A DNA stretch of 64,000 nucleotides. It comes from Actinomadura violacea. Its GTDB lineage: Bacteria; Actinomycetota; Actinomycetes; Streptosporangiales; Streptosporangiaceae. The position numbers and the translations under genes are program-made. The stretch is taken from assembly GCF_017573465.1 (NCBI RefSeq), contig NZ_JAGEPF010000040.1, forward strand, positions 26,243-90,242, in the 5' to 3' direction. How positions within the stretch are numbered: position 1 is the first letter of the stretch; each line of letters begins with the position of its first letter. This document shows positions 33,513-42,367 of this stretch, piece after piece. The notes under the pieces are model-generated. The model was not told the origin of the DNA and searched no databases. It saw nothing but the letters and a program-made list of their open reading frames with translations.

Positions 33513-34001
33513 TCAGCCCCACCAGTCGGCGTCCTGACGTTCGACTTCCCGCGCCCGCCGTAGTAGCCATACCTCCGCGGATAGCGGTACTCGCTCCGCG
33601 GCGGCGGGCGCCACCCGCACCGCCGCCTGCTCCCACCGGAGCGAATCGGCCTCCGCATCTTCCCGATCCGAATTCGGCGCGGTCATGGCCCGCACGTACG
33701 CGGCGCGGAACGCGTTGACGGCCGGCCAGCGCGAGGCGACCTGGACGTCGTCGGGGTGCGGCAACGTCGCCTCGAGCGGCTCGGTTTCGCTCAGCATCTC
33801 CTCGCCCCGGTCGGCGGCCAGTGCGAGCGTGGCCGGGGTCTCGCAGGCGGTGAATCTGCGGGCGACCAGCACACCGGCGGTCTCGGCCATATCGGCGTCC
33901 AGCGCCAGCGCGACGTCCGCGGGGTGGGGGGCCGCGGACACCAGGACGTTGAACCGGGCAGATGCGGTGCTGGACCGCGAGGTCGTCCGTTGTCGCGTCA
34001 A
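33513..34001 (-). CDS. hypothetical protein, 162 aa
   Basis: TTG start, chosen because AGGGGAGCG lies just upstream and it overlaps the previous stop (TTGA). Residues 20-60 have strand-helix pattern (FNVLVSAAPHPADVALALDADMAETAGVLVARRFTACETPATLAL), the rest is charged and helical. It is coupled to the DUF6573 gene. Family not recognised. Confidence 0.65.
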   Translation of the reverse strand: MTRQRTTSRSSTASARFNVLVSAAPHPADVALALDADMAETAGVLVARRFTACETPATLALAADRGEEMLSETEPLEATLPHPDDVQVASRWPAVNAFRAAYVRAMTAPNSDREDAEADSLRWEQAAVRVAPAAAERVPLSAEVWLLRRAREVERQDADWWG

Positions 34002-34612
34002 CGCTCCCCTGGCTGCATGATCGTGACGCAGGGCGCTCCGTCCTGGTCCGCGCCGAGCACGATCCATAGCCTGACCTCGGTCGGTTCGACTCCGTCCTCG
34101 CCGGGGACGGCGTCTCGCGCGACCCGGCACACCGTGAACGGGATCGGGGTGTCATCGGTCGGGCGGGCGCGCCGCGCGGCCTGCATACCCATCCAGACGA
34201 CGTCGACCAGCCGGCCGTCCTGGTCCTGGATCGCGCCGGTCCGCGCGGCGTCCTCGGCCGTCCAGGCGACGCAGCCTTCCCACGCCGCGCGGGTCAGCGC
34301 GGTCGGCACCGCGATCCCGGCGTGCCGGCGGATGTCCTCGGGCACTTCGAACAGGGTGCCGTCGGCGATCGCGTCCGCGCGGGTGTAGAGGTCGATCGGA
34401 TCGCCGAACACGTCGGTGATGTCGACCCGATCAGTGCCCAGGTCGGGGTCGAGATCGGTGTCCGGGTCGGTGCCGAGGTCGGTGGGTCCGTTCGGGGCGG
34501 CCCGCATCGCGTCCGGGCTGACGGTGCGGTCGCGTCCGGTGCGCCCGGTGATCAGCGCGTCGATCTCGGCGATGGTCTCGGCACTGGTCTTGGCGGGACG
34601 GTTCTTCTCCAT
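33998..34612 (-). CDS. DUF6573-like protein
   Basis: 204 aa. FGDPIDLYTRADAIADGTLFEVPEDIRRHAGIAVPTALTRAAWEGCV closely resembles DUF6573, a family of plasmid/phage proteins. An Asp/Thr-rich linker with repeated DPDTDLDPDLG precedes it. AAGGAGACC lies before the ATG. Function unknown; the family is a marker of mobile elements. The 193 bp upstream (34613-34805) hold no supported gene. Confidence 0.78.
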   Translation of the reverse strand: MEKNRPAKTSAETIAEIDALITGRTGRDRTVSPDAMRAAPNGPTDLGTDPDTDLDPDLGTDRVDITDVFGDPIDLYTRADAIADGTLFEVPEDIRRHAGIAVPTALTRAAWEGCVAWTAEDAARTGAIQDQDGRLVDVVWMGMQAARRARPTDDTPIPFTVCRVARDAVPGEDGVEPTEVRLWIVLGADQDGAPCVTIMQPGER

Positions 34613-34805
34613 CCGCGTGGTCTCCTTTCAGTAGGGGGCGGCACCCGCACCGGGCTGGTTCCGGGCGGGCTCGGCAGCGGTCGTGACTCCGGGCGCGCCG
34701 GGAGCTCGACGAGCCGGTGCGGATGGGTGTGGCGGTGTCGGCGCGGTTGGCAGGCGCCCGCCCAGCGGCTGACCGAGCAGGCTGGGCGGACGCCGGCGCG
34801 AGGTG

Positions 34806-35192
34806 TCACGGGGCGGGTTCGCCGCCGCTGTCGGGGCTGGTTTCCGGGCCCGTGGTCCGGCCCAGGTCCTTCGCCGCTTCGGCCAGGGCGGACGCGAGGG
34901 CCGGTAGGACGTCCTGAATCTGGGGGACGGCGGCGCGGATGGCACGGATGTCCTGGGCGATCGAGACCAGCGCGTAGCGGGCGGCGTCATCGAGCAGGAC
35001 GGCCTGCTTGCGGCCGGTCCCGTTGACGATCGCCTGCAGGCGCAGGTCGGCGGCTCGTTCCTCGGCGCCGGCCTGATGCGCTGCCCGGATCGGCTCGCTG
35101 AGCCGGCGGAGCGCAGCGAGGCTGTTCCGCGCCATCCGCAGGGGGTCCGGCTCCTCGCCCGGCAGGCCCTGGTCCTGGTGTCCGCCGGTCAC
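34806..35192 (-). CDS. hypothetical helical protein, 128 aa
   Basis: GTG start overlapping the upstream stop (GTGA). Helical throughout, with ARYALVSIAQDIRAIRAAVPQIQDVLPALASALAEAAKDL as a likely coiled-coil region. Coupled to the next gene; they may form a complex. Family not recognised. Confidence 0.65.
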   Translation of the reverse strand: MTGGHQDQGLPGEEPDPLRMARNSLAALRRLSEPIRAAHQAGAEERAADLRLQAIVNGTGRKQAVLLDDAARYALVSIAQDIRAIRAAVPQIQDVLPALASALAEAAKDLGRTTGPETSPDSGGEPAP

Positions 35193-35881
35193 CGCTCGCC
35201 CTCCGTACGGTCGGGTCGCTGGGCGGTGGGGGCGGTCTTGTTGCGGGCGGCGCGGCGGGCCTGGCTCACCCATGCGTTCCGCTGCGGGAAGGCGTTCAGC
35301 AGCAGTACCGCCGGGCGGGTCTCTTCCGGCATCTCCAGCCGCAGGTGCTCGACCGCGAGTTCGAGCAGCGTGCGGTAGAGCTGGTCTGCCTGGCCGGCGA
35401 CGGCACGGAGCTGCGCCGGGTTCAGCTCCGCGTGGGTCGTGTGTCCCTCGGCGGTGATGTAGGCGGCGGCGATCGCCGCGACCAGCCGGTCGGCGGCGGC
35501 GGCGTTCCCTTGCGGCTCGGTTGTGGTCGGCTCGGCAGGGGGCGCGTCCGGGGAGGTGAGCGCGCGTCTCACCTGGTCCTCAAGGTCGCGCATGAGGTCC
35601 ATCGCGTACCCGTGGAGTGCCGCCTTGGACGCGGCGGGATGCGTGCGGTTGGTCTCGGCGACGATGATCTGCCGGGTCCGGATGCGCAGCGAGGCGGCCG
35701 CGCCTTGGATGACCCCTCTGGCCAGCTTGGAGGTGGTGTCGCGGGCCTGGGCGGAGGCGCGGAGCCGCTCGGCGATCAGTACGCGGAGCAGACGCGCGTA
35801 GCGGTCTGGCTGCGGGCCGTCCGAACCGCTCCGGTCGGTGCGGGGCGGCCGGCCGGGTTCCGGCGGTGGCGGCTGGTGCAT
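35189..35881 (-). CDS. hypothetical helical protein, 230 aa
   Basis: A short Pro-rich N terminus, then long Ala/Arg-rich helices (LLRVLIAERLRASAQARDTTSKLARGVIQGAAASLRIR) and a C terminus with LNAFPQRNAWVSQARRAARNK. AGGAGATCC precedes the ATG. First gene of a two-gene coupled unit. Confidence 0.65.
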   Translation of the reverse strand: MHQPPPPEPGRPPRTDRSGSDGPQPDRYARLLRVLIAERLRASAQARDTTSKLARGVIQGAAASLRIRTRQIIVAETNRTHPAASKAALHGYAMDLMRDLEDQVRRALTSPDAPPAEPTTTEPQGNAAAADRLVAAIAAAYITAEGHTTHAELNPAQLRAVAGQADQLYRTLLELAVEHLRLEMPEETRPAVLLLNAFPQRNAWVSQARRAARNKTAPTAQRPDRTEGER

Positions 35882-36077
35882 CTGGATGGATCTCCTGTTC
35901 TGGGGAGCGAGAGGGGCAATGGCAATGCCTTGCGGCGGCTCTTGCGGCGGCACGGCTTGACCGGGCGGGCCGGCGGGCAGGTCGGTGGGGCGGGTTGGCG
36001 GGGCGGGGCGCCTGCCGCGGTTCCGATACCGGCCGGCCGGGCGGGTGTGGTGGAGAATCTGCTGGTAGGAGGCCCGG

Positions 36078-36947
36078 TCACCAGAGGGTCTGGGGTTCGG
36101 CGGCCGGCGAGGGCGGGTGAGCCGGAGGGAGGCCGGCGGTGCGGGCGTGGGCGCCGGGCTGGGCCCTGCTGGCGCGGACGCGCTGGGGCGCGGCGGGGAC
36201 GGGTGCCCGCTGGGTGAAGTCGCAGCGGACGATCTCGACCGTGGGAGTGACGCCGCGCCACTGGTGGGCGTAGCAGGAGGTTTCGAGCCCGATGCTGGCC
36301 TCCAGCGTGATACCGGTCTCGGCCTCGAACCGGTCATACTCGCGGCGGCGGATCTCCTGGTAGTACGGGCGGCCGCTCCACGCGAACGGCGCGCTGGTCT
36401 GCGGGATGATGAAGGCGCCCTGGTCGCCGAGGTCAGCGGCCAGGTCGATGACGTGGTACTCCATCAGCGGGCCGCGGTAGCGGGGCCCGGCGCCATCCCG
36501 GCGGACACGCCCGTAAGGCGGATTGGCGATCACGGTGTCGAATCGGCCGAGGCCCAGCCCGGGGACGTCGAAGACGTCCGCGCAGATCCAGGTCGCCTCC
36601 GGTAGGAGCTTGCGGCCCACCTCGACGTAGGCGGGATCGCGTTCCACGCACACCAGCTCGCGCGGCGGCTTGCGGGTCCAGCGGCGGATCACCGTCTCCT
36701 GGCAGCCGATCGCCAGGTGGCCGATTCCCGCGCACAGATCCAGCACCCGATCCCCGTAGACGTGCAACCGCATCGTCTGCGCCAGGCCGATCGGGGTGAA
36801 GAACGCGCCGTCGAGCACGTTGCGGGAGGTGGAGGACTCTTGCCAGTGATCGAGGACGAATTCCCGGTCGTCTTCGGTAATGGGGGAGTGGTCGAGGATC
36901 TGGCAGGCCCGCTGATGCGCGGCGCTCTGCGCCTTGGTGAGTTTCAA
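36078..36947 (-). CDS. N6-adenine-type DNA methyltransferase
   Basis: 289 aa. GAFFTP (47-52), SAM motif LDLCAGIGH (69-77) and catalytic NPPY (142-145) are in the order of gamma/type I-like N6-adenine methylases. TTG start with GGAG 7 bp upstream, giving MKLTKAQ. No specificity or restriction subunit is adjacent, so it is probably an orphan methylase of the element, perhaps protecting it from host restriction. The C-terminal 40 residues are low complexity. Confidence 0.82.
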   Translation of the reverse strand: MKLTKAQSAAHQRACQILDHSPITEDDREFVLDHWQESSTSRNVLDGAFFTPIGLAQTMRLHVYGDRVLDLCAGIGHLAIGCQETVIRRWTRKPPRELVCVERDPAYVEVGRKLLPEATWICADVFDVPGLGLGRFDTVIANPPYGRVRRDGAGPRYRGPLMEYHVIDLAADLGDQGAFIIPQTSAPFAWSGRPYYQEIRRREYDRFEAETGITLEASIGLETSCYAHQWRGVTPTVEIVRCDFTQRAPVPAAPQRVRASRAQPGAHARTAGLPPAHPPSPAAEPQTLW

Positions 36948-36993
36948 AGCCGGCTCCGCTTGGTCATGAGAGGGGCGAACGGCGGCGGCACGG

Positions 36994-37030
36994 ACGCGCC
37001 CGCCGACGATGGGTCCGTCGGCGGGCGCGT
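36994..37030 (-). terminator. hairpin
   Basis: ACGCGCCCGCCGAC / GTCGGCGGGCGCGT, perfect 14-bp stem with a 9-nt loop, between the 92-aa gene and the methyltransferase. Confidence 0.65.
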
Positions 37031-37125
37031 GAAGGATCGTGCTGCTGCCCGGGACGGCTCCGGTGGACGCCGTCGCAATCGGGAAGAAGGCCCACAGGGC
37101 CGGGATCGTCTTGAACCGGTTGGTG

Positions 37126-37404
37126 TCACTCGGGGTCCCACCGCTCTCCGGCGTCCATCGGGTCCCAGTCGCCGGGCGGCAGGACGGGGTAGCGGCGGCG
37201 GAGTTCCAGCTCGCGGTTCCACGATCGGGCCATGTGCGCGGCGCACTCGTAGATCATCTGGCCGGTGCCGCCGAACGACTCCCGGCCGGAAACCTCGCCC
37301 TGGCAGCCGTCGGGGCCGCGCAGGCACGGCTCGACAGCGGCCTCGCGATCAGGACCCGCGGCCGCACCCTCCGGCGGCTCGTCAGCGTGCGCACGTCGGG
37401 GCAT
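37126..37404 (-). CDS. hypothetical protein, 92 aa
   Basis: Contains EPCLRGPDGCQG and MIYECAAHMARSWNRELELRRRYPVLPPG; three Cys and a His could bind metal. Acidic ends. Flanked by a hairpin on each side, so it is its own transcript unit. Function unknown. Confidence 0.62.
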   Translation of the reverse strand: MPRRAHADEPPEGAAAGPDREAAVEPCLRGPDGCQGEVSGRESFGGTGQMIYECAAHMARSWNRELELRRRYPVLPPGDWDPMDAGERWDPE

Positions 37405-37439
37405 GAGGTGACCTCCAGAAAGCTGTAGCGCGGCGACCA

Positions 37440-37481
37440 GGCCGCGGGGGAACTTTCAATATGGAAAGTTCCCCCGCGGCC
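37440..37481 (-). terminator. 18-bp perfect hairpin
   Basis: GGCCGCGGGGGAACTTTC and its exact complement around a 6-nt loop (37440-37457, 37464-37481), 15 bp after the stop of the KOW-like gene and 36 bp before the next start. The TTTC/GAAA ends facing the loop recall the palindrome family but there is no G-G mismatch. Confidence 0.72.
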
Positions 37482-37496
37482 CAGCTGAGTGGGTGG

Positions 37497-37844
37497 CTAC
37501 TCGGCGGGGACGCAGGTTTCCAGGGGCACCCGGAGGACGTAGTCCTTGGTGCTCGGCGGGAGGTTCTTGCCGCGCGGGGTCAGGCGCAGGTTCTCGGTGG
37601 ACTTCTCGTCCAGCTGGATGGTGCAGGCCGCACCCTCCAGCTCGATGACCTTGCCCGTCATGCCGGCGAGGTACTTGGGCCGGATGTTGTCGATCCGCAC
37701 CGTGGACCCGACCTTGACCGAAGCCGCGCGGAGCCTGCGCAGGTCCCCGCGGCGGTCGCGGATCGCCATGGCGAGGCGGTCCAGGTCGCTCTCGTCGGTG
37801 ACGGAGATGATGTGCTGCAGGGCGTCGGCCTGCGTGATGGGCAT
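37497..37844 (-). CDS. KOW-like small protein
   Basis: 115 aa. ASVKVGSTVRIDNIRPKYLAGMTGKVIELEGAACTIQLDE is a KOW-type beta segment (as in NusG and L24), preceded by a helical stretch with DRLAMAIRDRRGDLRRLR. AAAGG precedes the ATG at 37844. It could bind RNA, ribosomes or polymerase; no family assigned. Confidence 0.68.
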   Translation of the reverse strand: MPITQADALQHIISVTDESDLDRLAMAIRDRRGDLRRLRAASVKVGSTVRIDNIRPKYLAGMTGKVIELEGAACTIQLDEKSTENLRLTPRGKNLPPSTKDYVLRVPLETCVPAE

Positions 37845-38079
37845 CTGGAGCCTTTCATCAGCGGTGATGGTGACCGGGCTTGGTCGTGATCTGGGGGCTT
37901 GGTTGTGGTCTGGGGGCTCGCTGGCCGAGACCATCGGCGTCGTCGCCGTTCGTGTCGTTCCTGGCGGTCTCCTCGGTTGTCGAGTCGGATAGGCCCCGCA
38001 GGGGCCGTGCGGCCCGGGCGGGCGCCGGTGAGGGTGGCGCCGGTACGGGAGCGGTACCGGGCGCTGGAACCCTCTCCGG

Positions 38080-38571
38080 TCAGTCTGTGGGTGGAAGCGG
38101 GCGGGTGAGCCAGGCGGTGTCGGCGGCCAGCGCTCGCGCCTGCTCGGTGAAGCGGGCAGCGAATTCGGGCGATGCTCGGCTGGTCCGCTTGACCAGCCGG
38201 ATGGCCAGGCGTCCGGTGCAGGACACGCCCTGCCAGCGGCGGAGCAGCTCGTCCAGGATGTGGGCCCGTAGCCCGCGCAGGCACGGGCAGGGGCGCTGGC
38301 TCAGGCGGGTCCGGATGAGCGCGGCGGCTGCTTCGGCGTGCTGAAGGTCGCTGACGGTCCGGATCGGGGCCGGTGGCCACGGCGGGACGTGGGCGCACCG
38401 TCCGATCATGGTCATGGCGGCCTGGACCTGTTGGGCGCCGCGGGCGGTGGTGTGCAGCACATGGACGTCGACGGGCGCCGACATGACCGCGGTGGTAGGT
38501 GAGCGCGTGGTGAGTTCGTTGAGGTGAGAGGTGCAGGGACGGGAAGCGGAGTCGGATCCGGCGGCGGGCAT
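38080..38571 (-). CDS. hypothetical protein, 163 aa
   Basis: MPAAGSDSASRP start; a second in-frame ATG (MSAPVDVHVLHT) is about 28 codons on and could be the true start. Helical, with CPCLRGLRAHILDELLRRWQGVSCTGRLAIRLVKR. AAAGG is 13 bp before the first ATG. Family not recognised. Confidence 0.55.
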   Translation of the reverse strand: MPAAGSDSASRPCTSHLNELTTRSPTTAVMSAPVDVHVLHTTARGAQQVQAAMTMIGRCAHVPPWPPAPIRTVSDLQHAEAAAALIRTRLSQRPCPCLRGLRAHILDELLRRWQGVSCTGRLAIRLVKRTSRASPEFAARFTEQARALAADTAWLTRPLPPTD

Positions 38572-38659
38572 TGCAAGGGGCCTTTCTCGCGTCGGCGCAG
38601 CACCGGGTCCCGCCGGCGCCGTCGCGCCGGCGGGACACCCTGCGGGGAAGGAGGTGGAT

Positions 38660-39103
38660 TCAGATCCAGGCGTAGCCGTGCTCGGCGCCGGGATCGGCCT
38701 TGGCGAAGACCGCGAAGTCGGCGGTGTGCACGGGATCGCCGGTGCGGGCGTTCTCGAATCGCGGTCGGCGCCAGGGGTTGTAGGTGACGCGGAGGAGTTC
38801 ACGCAGGTCGGGTTTGGTGTTGACGGCGGCGGCGGTGCCGACGCACCAGGCGTGGACGTTGCGTTTGCCGGTGCGGCGGCAGCGTTCCCAGCCGGCGCGC
38901 GACACCCGGAACTGCACGGGGCCGGTGGTGTCGGCGCACAGGGTGACGTCGTCGAGGTGGGCGATGACGCGGCCCTTGTGCTCGCCGGTCAGGGCGGTCA
39001 CCGACCACAAGGTGGTGACCAGGTTGAAATGGACTCGGATCCGATGGCCGAGGAGCTGGTGGACGTCGTCCAGCAGAGCCGACCCCGGGCGGGTCCGGCT
39101 CAC
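38660..39103 (-). CDS. hypothetical protein, 147 aa
   Basis: Beta-rich: RVHFNLVTTLWSVTALTGEHKGRVIAHLDDVTLCADTTGPVQF, then GKRNVHAWCVGTAAAV. This RNVHAWCVG type is familiar from actinophage and plasmid genes without known function. GTG start, overlapping the stop of the previous gene (GTGA). Confidence 0.68.
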   Translation of the reverse strand: MSRTRPGSALLDDVHQLLGHRIRVHFNLVTTLWSVTALTGEHKGRVIAHLDDVTLCADTTGPVQFRVSRAGWERCRRTGKRNVHAWCVGTAAAVNTKPDLRELLRVTYNPWRRPRFENARTGDPVHTADFAVFAKADPGAEHGYAWI

Positions 39104-39735
39104 GCCGCCCTCCCACCGGTCCGGCCAGCGCCGGAACTCGGCTTGGCCGCGGCGCGTTCGTGCCGGGCCAGCAGCTCGCAGATCTCCTTCACAAGCGGAA
39201 ACGGCAGCGCGGCCAGGGTGAGTTCTGCTCGCGAACCGTCACCGAGCACCGCGATCCGATGCTCTCGAACGGCGGCCCCCGGCGTGTACCAGGAGATCGT
39301 GGTCCACTGGTCGCACTTCAGGTGGGCGGGGGTGCGGACGTCTCCGGTCAGCGCGCCGGTCAGCTGCCGGACCTTGCGGGCGCGGGCCCGCGCGGTCTGT
39401 TCCTTCTCGCGCAGGAACTTCTGCGCGGCCGCCAGGTCCTTGCAGTAGCCGGGCAGCAGCCGGCGCGTGATGTCGGCGGCCAGCGCAGCCGGGCCGCGGT
39501 CGGCGCGGACGCTGATCTCGTGGCGGATGCCGCGGACATTGTCGGCGCCGTTGGGCAGTTCGCCGTGCGCGTAGATGCGCTCGCCGGTCCGGTCGGGCTC
39601 CAGCATGATCCGGTGCCCGTCGGGGTGTTCCACGACCACTGCTTCGTCCCAGTGGTGGGGGGAGGCGCGCCATAAGCCGCCGAGTTCGGCGGCGACGTCC
39701 CGCCCGAACCGCGTCCAATCTGCGATCGGTCCCAT
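39100..39735 (-). CDS. hypothetical protein, paralog of the 297-aa neighbour
   Basis: 211 aa. Residues 70-125 (EISVRADRGPAALAADITRRLLPGYCKDLAAAQKFLREKEQTARARARKVRQL) match the protein at 40767-41660 (RIRASTARGPRAIAGDITRRLLPAY). A N-terminal beta region may bind a ligand or DNA. The start ATG has GGAGG upstream. Local duplication product; function unknown. Confidence 0.68.
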   Translation of the reverse strand: MGPIADWTRFGRDVAAELGGLWRASPHHWDEAVVVEHPDGHRIMLEPDRTGERIYAHGELPNGADNVRGIRHEISVRADRGPAALAADITRRLLPGYCKDLAAAQKFLREKEQTARARARKVRQLTGALTGDVRTPAHLKCDQWTTISWYTPGAAVREHRIAVLGDGSRAELTLAALPFPLVKEICELLARHERAAAKPSSGAGRTGGRAA

Positions 39736-39875
39736 CGGACCTCCTTCATCATCGTGGCCGGCTCGTCACGGCCGGCTCGTTCTCACCGGCCCGCTCGGCC
39801 CGCCCCCTCGGGCGTCGTTCTCCCGAAGGGGCGGGCTAGGCGGCCGGACTCGGTGGGGCGGGCTGGGTGGATGGG

Positions 39876-40217
39876 CTAGGCGGCGCGGCCGCGGCCGGGT
39901 CGGGCCGTCCGGGGCACGGCGGGCGGGGGAACCTCTGCTCGTCGCGCCTGCAGCTCGGCGAAGGTGGGGACGCGCGCCATCCGGCGGACCTTGGCGGCCA
40001 GCCGCGCCCAGTCCTGGGCGATCTCCTGGTGGGCCTGGCCGTAGCCGACGTCGCGGCCGGCGGCGAACCCCAGCCGATAGCCCTCAGTGAACGCGGCCTG
40101 GTCGATCCGGCGGTCGCGGTCGCCCTGCGCGGCGAGGGACTCGATCAGCCAGGCCGCATGCGCGACCAGATACTGAAGACGCTGCTGATGCTCGCCCCAA
40201 CCATCAGCGCTGGTCAT
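39876..40217 (-). CDS. hypothetical protein, 113 aa
   Basis: Helical, with AAFTEGYRLGFAAGRDVGYGQAHQEIAQDWARLAAKVRRM, a Gly/Tyr-rich helix pattern common in small phage/plasmid proteins. Overlaps the upstream gene by 14 bp. Pro/Arg-rich tail. Function unknown. Confidence 0.65.
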   Translation of the reverse strand: MTSADGWGEHQQRLQYLVAHAAWLIESLAAQGDRDRRIDQAAFTEGYRLGFAAGRDVGYGQAHQEIAQDWARLAAKVRRMARVPTFAELQARRAEVPPPAVPRTARPGRGRAA

Positions 40218-40767
40218 CGGGGTCCTCCCGCCACGGCAGATGGGTGGGGCCCCACCGTTCCGGGCGGGGCGGGCCGAGCTCGACGGCCAGCTGGGCCAGG
40301 AACCGGCGATAGGCGCCGTGGGTGGTGAACCGGTTGGAGACCGTGCTCGTCCGGTTCCAGACCGTGTACTCGATCAGCTCACCGTCGGTGAACATCGATC
40401 GCCGAACGATCACGTCCCGGTACGGCTGGTATTCGGTGTCCAGAGCGATATCGGGGCGCCTGATGGTCGCCCTGACCAGCGGTGCCGGCCCGATGCGGAT
40501 CACCTTCGGGTCACCGCTGCGGACCTCCCACAGCCAGTCCAGCCAGCGACCCGATTGGCCGGTCTGGGACCGGGGGTAGGGATGGGCGGCCAGCCACACC
40601 GGATCGACCAGGCCCTTGCCGTAGTGGCGGCGGAGGAGCTCCACCACATGGTCGGCGACGAAGTCCTCCCGGTCGCCCATGACCACGTACGGTGCATGGC
40701 CGGCGTGCGGGATCGTGACGATGGCGAGGTAGGTGCTGGAGCCATCGGCGAGCTGCGGCTCGTCCAT
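40204..40767 (-). CDS. hypothetical protein, 187 aa
   Basis: Alpha/beta; YLAIVTIPHAGHAPYVVMG and ELIEYTVWNRTSTVSNRFTTHGAYRRFLAQL are the more structured parts. Start overlaps the stop of the 297-aa protein (TGATG). Part of a three-gene coupled unit (41660 to 39876). Family not recognised. Confidence 0.68.
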   Translation of the reverse strand: MDEPQLADGSSTYLAIVTIPHAGHAPYVVMGDREDFVADHVVELLRRHYGKGLVDPVWLAAHPYPRSQTGQSGRWLDWLWEVRSGDPKVIRIGPAPLVRATIRRPDIALDTEYQPYRDVIVRRSMFTDGELIEYTVWNRTSTVSNRFTTHGAYRRFLAQLAVELGPPRPERWGPTHLPWREDPDDQR

Positions 40768-41660
40768 CAGCGGGCTGCTCCTTCCTGGTCGTCGAGCTCG
40801 GACTCAGCATCGAGACCGAGACCGAGACCGACGTCGGGGTCGGGGTCGGGGTCGGGGTCGTCGCGCCACTGCCGCGCGGCCGCCGACATGTGCTCGTGGG
40901 CCTCGCCGGTGTTGATGAAGATCCGTGTGAAGGGGACGCCGTCCTCGTCGTGGTCGTCGCCGCCGTAGGTCTCGATGTCGATCAAGGGCGTGGTGTCCTG
41001 CGATCGGGTGAGGATCACCGACCACGACGGCGGGAAGTCGTCCTCGACCTGCACGCGCGCCCTGGGGAGGGGGGACAGCAGGCGGCAGATCTGGACGGCG
41101 GTGTCGGCCGGGACGCCGGTGAGCCGCAGATCGGCTGTCTTCGCGGTATCGCGCAGGACCACCGTCGCCTCCTGCGGTTGGCCGGACCGCCGCCACTGCA
41201 CGGTGAGGGCCCGCTCGTGGGAGCCGGGCGGAGCGGGTGTGCACGTGGCTTCCGGCAGCAGCTGCCGGATCTGGTTGGCGACCCGGCTGCGGGCGGCGGC
41301 CGCCGCCTGCTCCCGCTGGAACCACCGCACCCGCTCCAGCGCGGGCAGGTAGGCGGGGAGCAGGCGGCGGGTGATGTCGCCGGCGATGGCGCGCGGCCCC
41401 CGGGCGGTGGACGCCCGGATCCGGACCGTGGGGCGGCCTGCCGGCTGGTCGTGGAAGGCGCCGGGGAAGACCCCCAGCGCCGTCACCGACGCTCGGCTGT
41501 AGGGGCTGGTGAACCGGAGCCGCAGCAGCGCTCCGTCGTCGCGCAGCAGCTCGCGGCCGTCAACGTCGGGAGAGGGGGCGAGGATCACCCAGTCCTCGCC
41601 CAGGTGCTCGGCGATGTCGCGGGTGAGCTGGGTCAAGTCGATCGTCGGCGAATCGGTCAT
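40767..41660 (-). CDS. hypothetical protein, 297 aa, with DP repeat
   Basis: Shares the GPRAIAGDITRRLLPAY...ARSRVANQIRQLLPEA core with the 211-aa protein at 39100. The N terminus resembles a small beta domain; the C terminus carries a DDPDPDPDPD stretch encoded by tandem GGGGTC repeats (about 40836-40860) and an acidic tail. Both paralogs lie within 2.6 kb. Function unknown. Confidence 0.68.
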   Translation of the reverse strand: MTDSPTIDLTQLTRDIAEHLGEDWVILAPSPDVDGRELLRDDGALLRLRFTSPYSRASVTALGVFPGAFHDQPAGRPTVRIRASTARGPRAIAGDITRRLLPAYLPALERVRWFQREQAAAAARSRVANQIRQLLPEATCTPAPPGSHERALTVQWRRSGQPQEATVVLRDTAKTADLRLTGVPADTAVQICRLLSPLPRARVQVEDDFPPSWSVILTRSQDTTPLIDIETYGGDDHDEDGVPFTRIFINTGEAHEHMSAAARQWRDDPDPDPDPDVGLGLGLDAESELDDQEGAAR

Positions 41661-41720
41661 CAGCGCTCCAGATGAGGTCGATCAGGTCAGGGCCCACGGG
41701 TCGGGGTCCGGGGCGAGCGA

Positions 41721-42260
41721 CTAGAACGGCGGGTCGTCGCTGTAGCCGCCGCCCGCGCCGCTCCAGCCCTGGCCGGCGGCGCCGGCTCCTACGGGCTCGC
41801 GGTTCTGGCCGAAGTCGCCCCAGGGGCTCTGGCTGGCGTTGGGGGCGGCGTTCTGGGTGGTGGTGCCGTCGCTGGTGTGGCTGCTGCTGGTGTGCCGCTG
41901 GGTCTTGGTGACCTTGGCGCTGGCGTTGCGCAGCGACGGGCCGACGTCCTCGACGTCGATCTCGAAGACGGTGCGCTTGTCGCCCTCGCGGGTCTCGTAC
42001 GAGCGCTGCTTGAGGCGGCCCTGCACGATCGCCCGCATGCCGCGCTGCAGGGTCTCGGCGATGTTCTCGGCGAGGTCGCGCCAGGCGGTGCAGGTCAGGA
42101 ACAGGGTGTCGTTGTCCTTCCAGCCGTCGCTCTGGCGGTCGAACTTCACGGTGGTCGAGGCGATCCGGAAGTCGCAGACCGCGACACCGGTGGTGGTGAA
42201 CCTCAGGTCGGGGTCGGCGACGAGGTTCCCCACGAGAGTGATCTTCGTTTCGTTGATCAA
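41721..42260 (-). CDS. ssb: single-stranded DNA-binding protein
   Basis: 179 aa. Canonical bacterial SSB: MINETKITLVGNLVADPDLRFTTTGVAVCDFRIAST, then DTLFLTCTAWRDLAENIAETLQRGMRAIVQGRLKQRSYE in the OB fold (1-110), a Gln/Ser/Gly-rich linker, and a C-terminal tip DDPPF like the DDDIPF partner-binding tail. Third and only canonical SSB here; presumably serves element replication or transfer with DnaE. Confidence 0.93.
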   Translation of the reverse strand: MINETKITLVGNLVADPDLRFTTTGVAVCDFRIASTTVKFDRQSDGWKDNDTLFLTCTAWRDLAENIAETLQRGMRAIVQGRLKQRSYETREGDKRTVFEIDVEDVGPSLRNASAKVTKTQRHTSSSHTSDGTTTQNAAPNASQSPWGDFGQNREPVGAGAAGQGWSGAGGGYSDDPPF

Positions 42261-42283
42261 CGCTGCTCCAGACGGAAATTACG

Positions 42284-42310
42284 AACGCCCGCGCACGGTG
42301 CGCGGGCGTT
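42284..42310 (-). terminator. hairpin upstream of ssb
   Basis: AACGCCCGCGC / GCGCGGGCGTT with a 5-nt loop, 24 bp before the ssb start and 58 bp after the stop of the Cys-rich gene. Confidence 0.65.
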
Positions 42311-42367
42311 GAGGGGATGAGGGTTTCGGTGACAGGACTTGCGGCGGAGCTCCTTCCTGCAGTGGTG

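Noticed and set aside
34628..34805. small Pro-rich gene between DUF6573 and the 128-aa gene
   Set aside because: No start codon with RBS in frame; composition is low complexity.
40836..40865. GGGGTC tandem repeats as an iteron origin
   Set aside because: In frame and encodes the Asp-Pro repeat of the 297-aa protein; only four to five copies.
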